A stretch of DNA of 64,000 bases from Emydura subglobosa (taxonomy: Eukaryota > Chordata > Testudines > Chelidae): the NCBI GenBank assembly GCA_007922225.1, contig ML680053.1, positions 16,003,877 to 16,067,876 of the forward strand, written 5' to 3'. A model generated the notes under the pieces. It was not told the origin of the DNA. It saw only the letters and a list, made by a program, of their open reading frames with translations, and did no database searches. Every line of letters begins with the position of its first letter. Position 1 is the stretch's first letter. Positions 62,241-64,000 of this stretch are shown here, piece by piece. The position numbers and the translations under genes were made by a program.

Positions 62241-62620
62241 TTGAAAATTCCTAAAGTTGTTGCAGCTGCACACAGGGTGGCAGTTCTTAAAGCACCAAAG
62301 TCACTCTCAGTTACATCAGAGCGGTATCCCCTGAATATTGCTAACATACTAAAGGCATACCCACAAGTATGGGCCAAGAATAAATTTAATTGTGGCCAGG
62401 TAAAAATGACTGTGTTCTTATTATAGGACCTAATCCACCACCCCAAAACCAGTACAAATTCTCCAAAAAAGGCTAAAAAATAATTGTTACCCACAATTAC
62501 TGCTTTCTTACAGCGAAAAGTGTTAATAAAAACTAATAGCATAAACAACTCCCCCAAATGGCTAGTCCGTAAAATGGACAAAAAAAAAACCTTGGGAACC
62601 ACGTCTTTTTTTAACATGTT
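62241..62620 (+). pseudogene. retroelement reverse transcriptase N-terminal region, degenerate
   Basis: After a frame with YPQVWAKNKFNCGQVKM come PTITAFLQRKVLIKTNS and NNSPKWLVRKMDKKK in a second frame, corresponding to the fingers region of retroviral/Gypsy-type RT (leucine-rich entry, NSP.W.V.K). The palm domain with the active site is absent. Stops (TAA) and AAA codons stand where the family usually has Trp, Gly or Glu codons. Confidence 0.55.
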
Positions 62621-62649
62621 CTAGTTACTAGCAAAATCTGGTTATCCAC

Positions 62650-63390
62650 AACTGAAGGAAATAACTATCTAAAGCATCATACTTCAAAAATAATAATCCC
62701 CAGCCACTTCCACAGTAGTAACAAATTTAGCAAATTAAACATGATCTTATTATATTTGTCTGGTGACATAACTGTTGTTTTTGCATGTTAGGAAAATACA
62801 GTATGAAATACGTTAATCTTTGCAAATAAGGATCCAGCACAGATAGAGTATTATAAATATGCAGTGCATATTAGGGCTAGTATTGCTTAGATTGTTGTAA
62901 ATGCTGTGAACAGGGAAAATGGAAGTCTATGTATGCTTTTCGTTTATGAAGATATGTTAACTAATCTTTGAACACCTCCACACATAAACTCTTTTTCCTT
63001 TTTCTGGATCAACATGATCTTGAAATAAATCCTTCTAAGCTCTTTGCGGCAGGGACTGTCATTTTCTGTATTTGCACAGTGCCTAGCATATATGGCTGGC
63101 ATCTAGATGCTACTGCTATCAAATAGTAAATAATAAGAATAGTTATTATGATTTTATGTATTATTTTTTATTATAATAAATATTTAGCTTCTCATCTAAA
63201 CTATGGATCAAATTCGTCCCTCATGTAACTCCACTGACTGCACTGGAGTTACGTGACAGATCCCATATATCTACTGGATATGAAAATATAATATCAGATT
63301 TGGAAACGTCACCTTTCCATAAAATAGCTCTCAGATTTACAAAGCACCAAAGCTATACACAGCACTTCGTTAAAAAGGGAAATTTCCAGG
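62650..63390. other. unassigned intergenic
   Basis: AT-rich. CTCTTTGCGGCAGGGACTGTCATTTTCTG then TTTGCACAGTGCCTAGCA at about 63038-63090 is a widespread amniote repeat end of MIR or CR1 type, not placed exactly. Confidence 0.4.
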
Positions 63391-63480
63391 GCTGCTGGAA
63401 CAATTTGTATAGTGGGTGTGCCACTGCTGAGAGCCATTGAACCAAACTGTAAACCCTGTATATAATGGAAACCACTTCAA
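63391..63480. repeat. MITE of the GGTGCTGGAAC family, partial, reversed
   Basis: GCTGCTGGAACAATTTGTATAG, GAGCCATTGAACCAAACTGT and TATATAATGGAAACCACTTC are the reverse complement of the copy at 36504-36632. The far end is lost. Confidence 0.7.
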
Positions 63481-64000
63481 GTGGGTTTGAAGGAGTGATC
63501 TGAAGGAGGAGAGGGAAGATACTTGGAGCATGGAGGCTGTTCCAAATTCCTTTGAAGGAGAGAGACTAGTCAGAAGCATAAGGAACAAGTGAAGGTGTAT
63601 GAAGAAACGAAAGTCCTCCACCCTCACACTCAGTCTCTTTCCTGGGCCCTTTTCTTACTATGCTTATTGTGTCCTCTGTGCCCTCCCCATCCTGCCCGGT
63701 GTCTGCCCACTGGCCTCATAGTCTGTGTCCTCACACTCTGTTCCCTGCATGCTCTCCTCACTTCTAAGCTTGGAAACTTGACTTGGGCCTCTTTCCTGGC
63801 TCTCTTCCTGAATGTGCAGCCACTTATGCCTTATGCAGACAGTAGAAAGGAAGGAACATAGAAGAAGAAAGTTGGTTTCCTTATACTCCGCAGGATTCTG
63901 ACTGAACAAGGATGTTCATTGTCTTTATGCTGCCTTCAGCCACTCTGTGCCACATCAGTCAGCTGCTGCTGATAAATCAACCCAGAAAGGATGAGCAGCC
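63481..64000. other. right border, unassigned
   Basis: Includes a pyrimidine-rich stretch at 63610-63830. No gene recognised. FUT4, the next gene in human, is not seen up to the border. Confidence 0.5.

Larger units (their letters stand above)
59990..62640 (+). mobile_element. old retrovirus-like element (gag-protease-RT part), A-rich and G-poor
   Basis: On the plus strand a gag-like region is visible at about 61290-61510 (NTDFPTRFIKRLRPQVKVAL, LGTLHLPAIEW), a protease-like region at 61860-62225 and the start of a reverse transcriptase at 62240-62620. Order and spacing match an LTR retroelement or endogenous retrovirus. No LTR or envelope is recognised, and the element ends abruptly in the RT. 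The plus strand is extremely A-rich: in 60241-60600 a hand count gives about 30 G against about 80 C. Many frames are cut by TAA and TAG. The family cannot be fixed by eye. Confidence 0.6.

Noticed and set aside
63589..63909. Two overlapping frames of 81-90 codons near the right border
   Set aside because: Opposite strands of one pyrimidine-rich segment, no domain, no splice context. FUT4 was considered and not matched.

Overview
The window is nuclear DNA of a sauropsid vertebrate, most likely a turtle. That assignment rests on the gene order MRE11 - ANKRD49 - C11orf97 (the order on human 11q21), on CR1 LINEs ending in the ATGATTCT-type 3' motif, on tRNA-derived SINEs of the turtle/crocodilian kind, and on a 5S-related SINE, an MIR, hAT, Harbinger and Penelope elements. 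It is a split-gene genome, so most long open frames are chance or belong to mobile elements.

Layout. (1) 1-20401, minus strand: MRE11, double-strand-break repair nuclease. Eleven coding exons give 443 residues from the start codon through the phosphoesterase and capping domains. The C-terminal exons lie left of base 1. Intron 10 (1142-9073) is nearly 8 kb and holds CR1 pieces and a nearly complete hAT transposon with a perfect 8-bp target duplication. (2) 20402-20805: a CpG-rich, TATA-less divergent promoter shared by MRE11 and ANKRD49. (3) 20700-25345, plus strand: ANKRD49, two coding exons, 244 residues. (4) 29996-46485, plus strand: C11orf97, four exons spread over 16 kb, 114 residues (151 with an alternative acceptor). 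Its third intron (32148-45149) is a transposon landing zone: CR1, several MITEs and a Penelope-like element. That Penelope element has been split by a 3.8-kb Harbinger element that landed just past its reverse-transcriptase active site. (5) 46500-64000: no host gene recognised. It holds MITEs, a polypurine tract, an MIR, a solo LTR, a relic with a Myb/SANT-like domain, a near full-length APE-type LINE on the minus strand and an A-rich, G-poor retrovirus-like relic.

How the parts relate. The three host genes are syntenic neighbours, and only the MRE11/ANKRD49 pair shares visible regulatory DNA. The most unusual signals are three. The retrovirus-like relic at 59990-62640 has a strand-biased G-to-A signature that looks like deaminase hypermutation. 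The Penelope element carries inverted copies of its own endonuclease end on both flanks. The last C11orf97 exon has two acceptors 5 bases apart that give two different protein ends. All statements were made by eye from the sequence and from remembered family features; no search was run.
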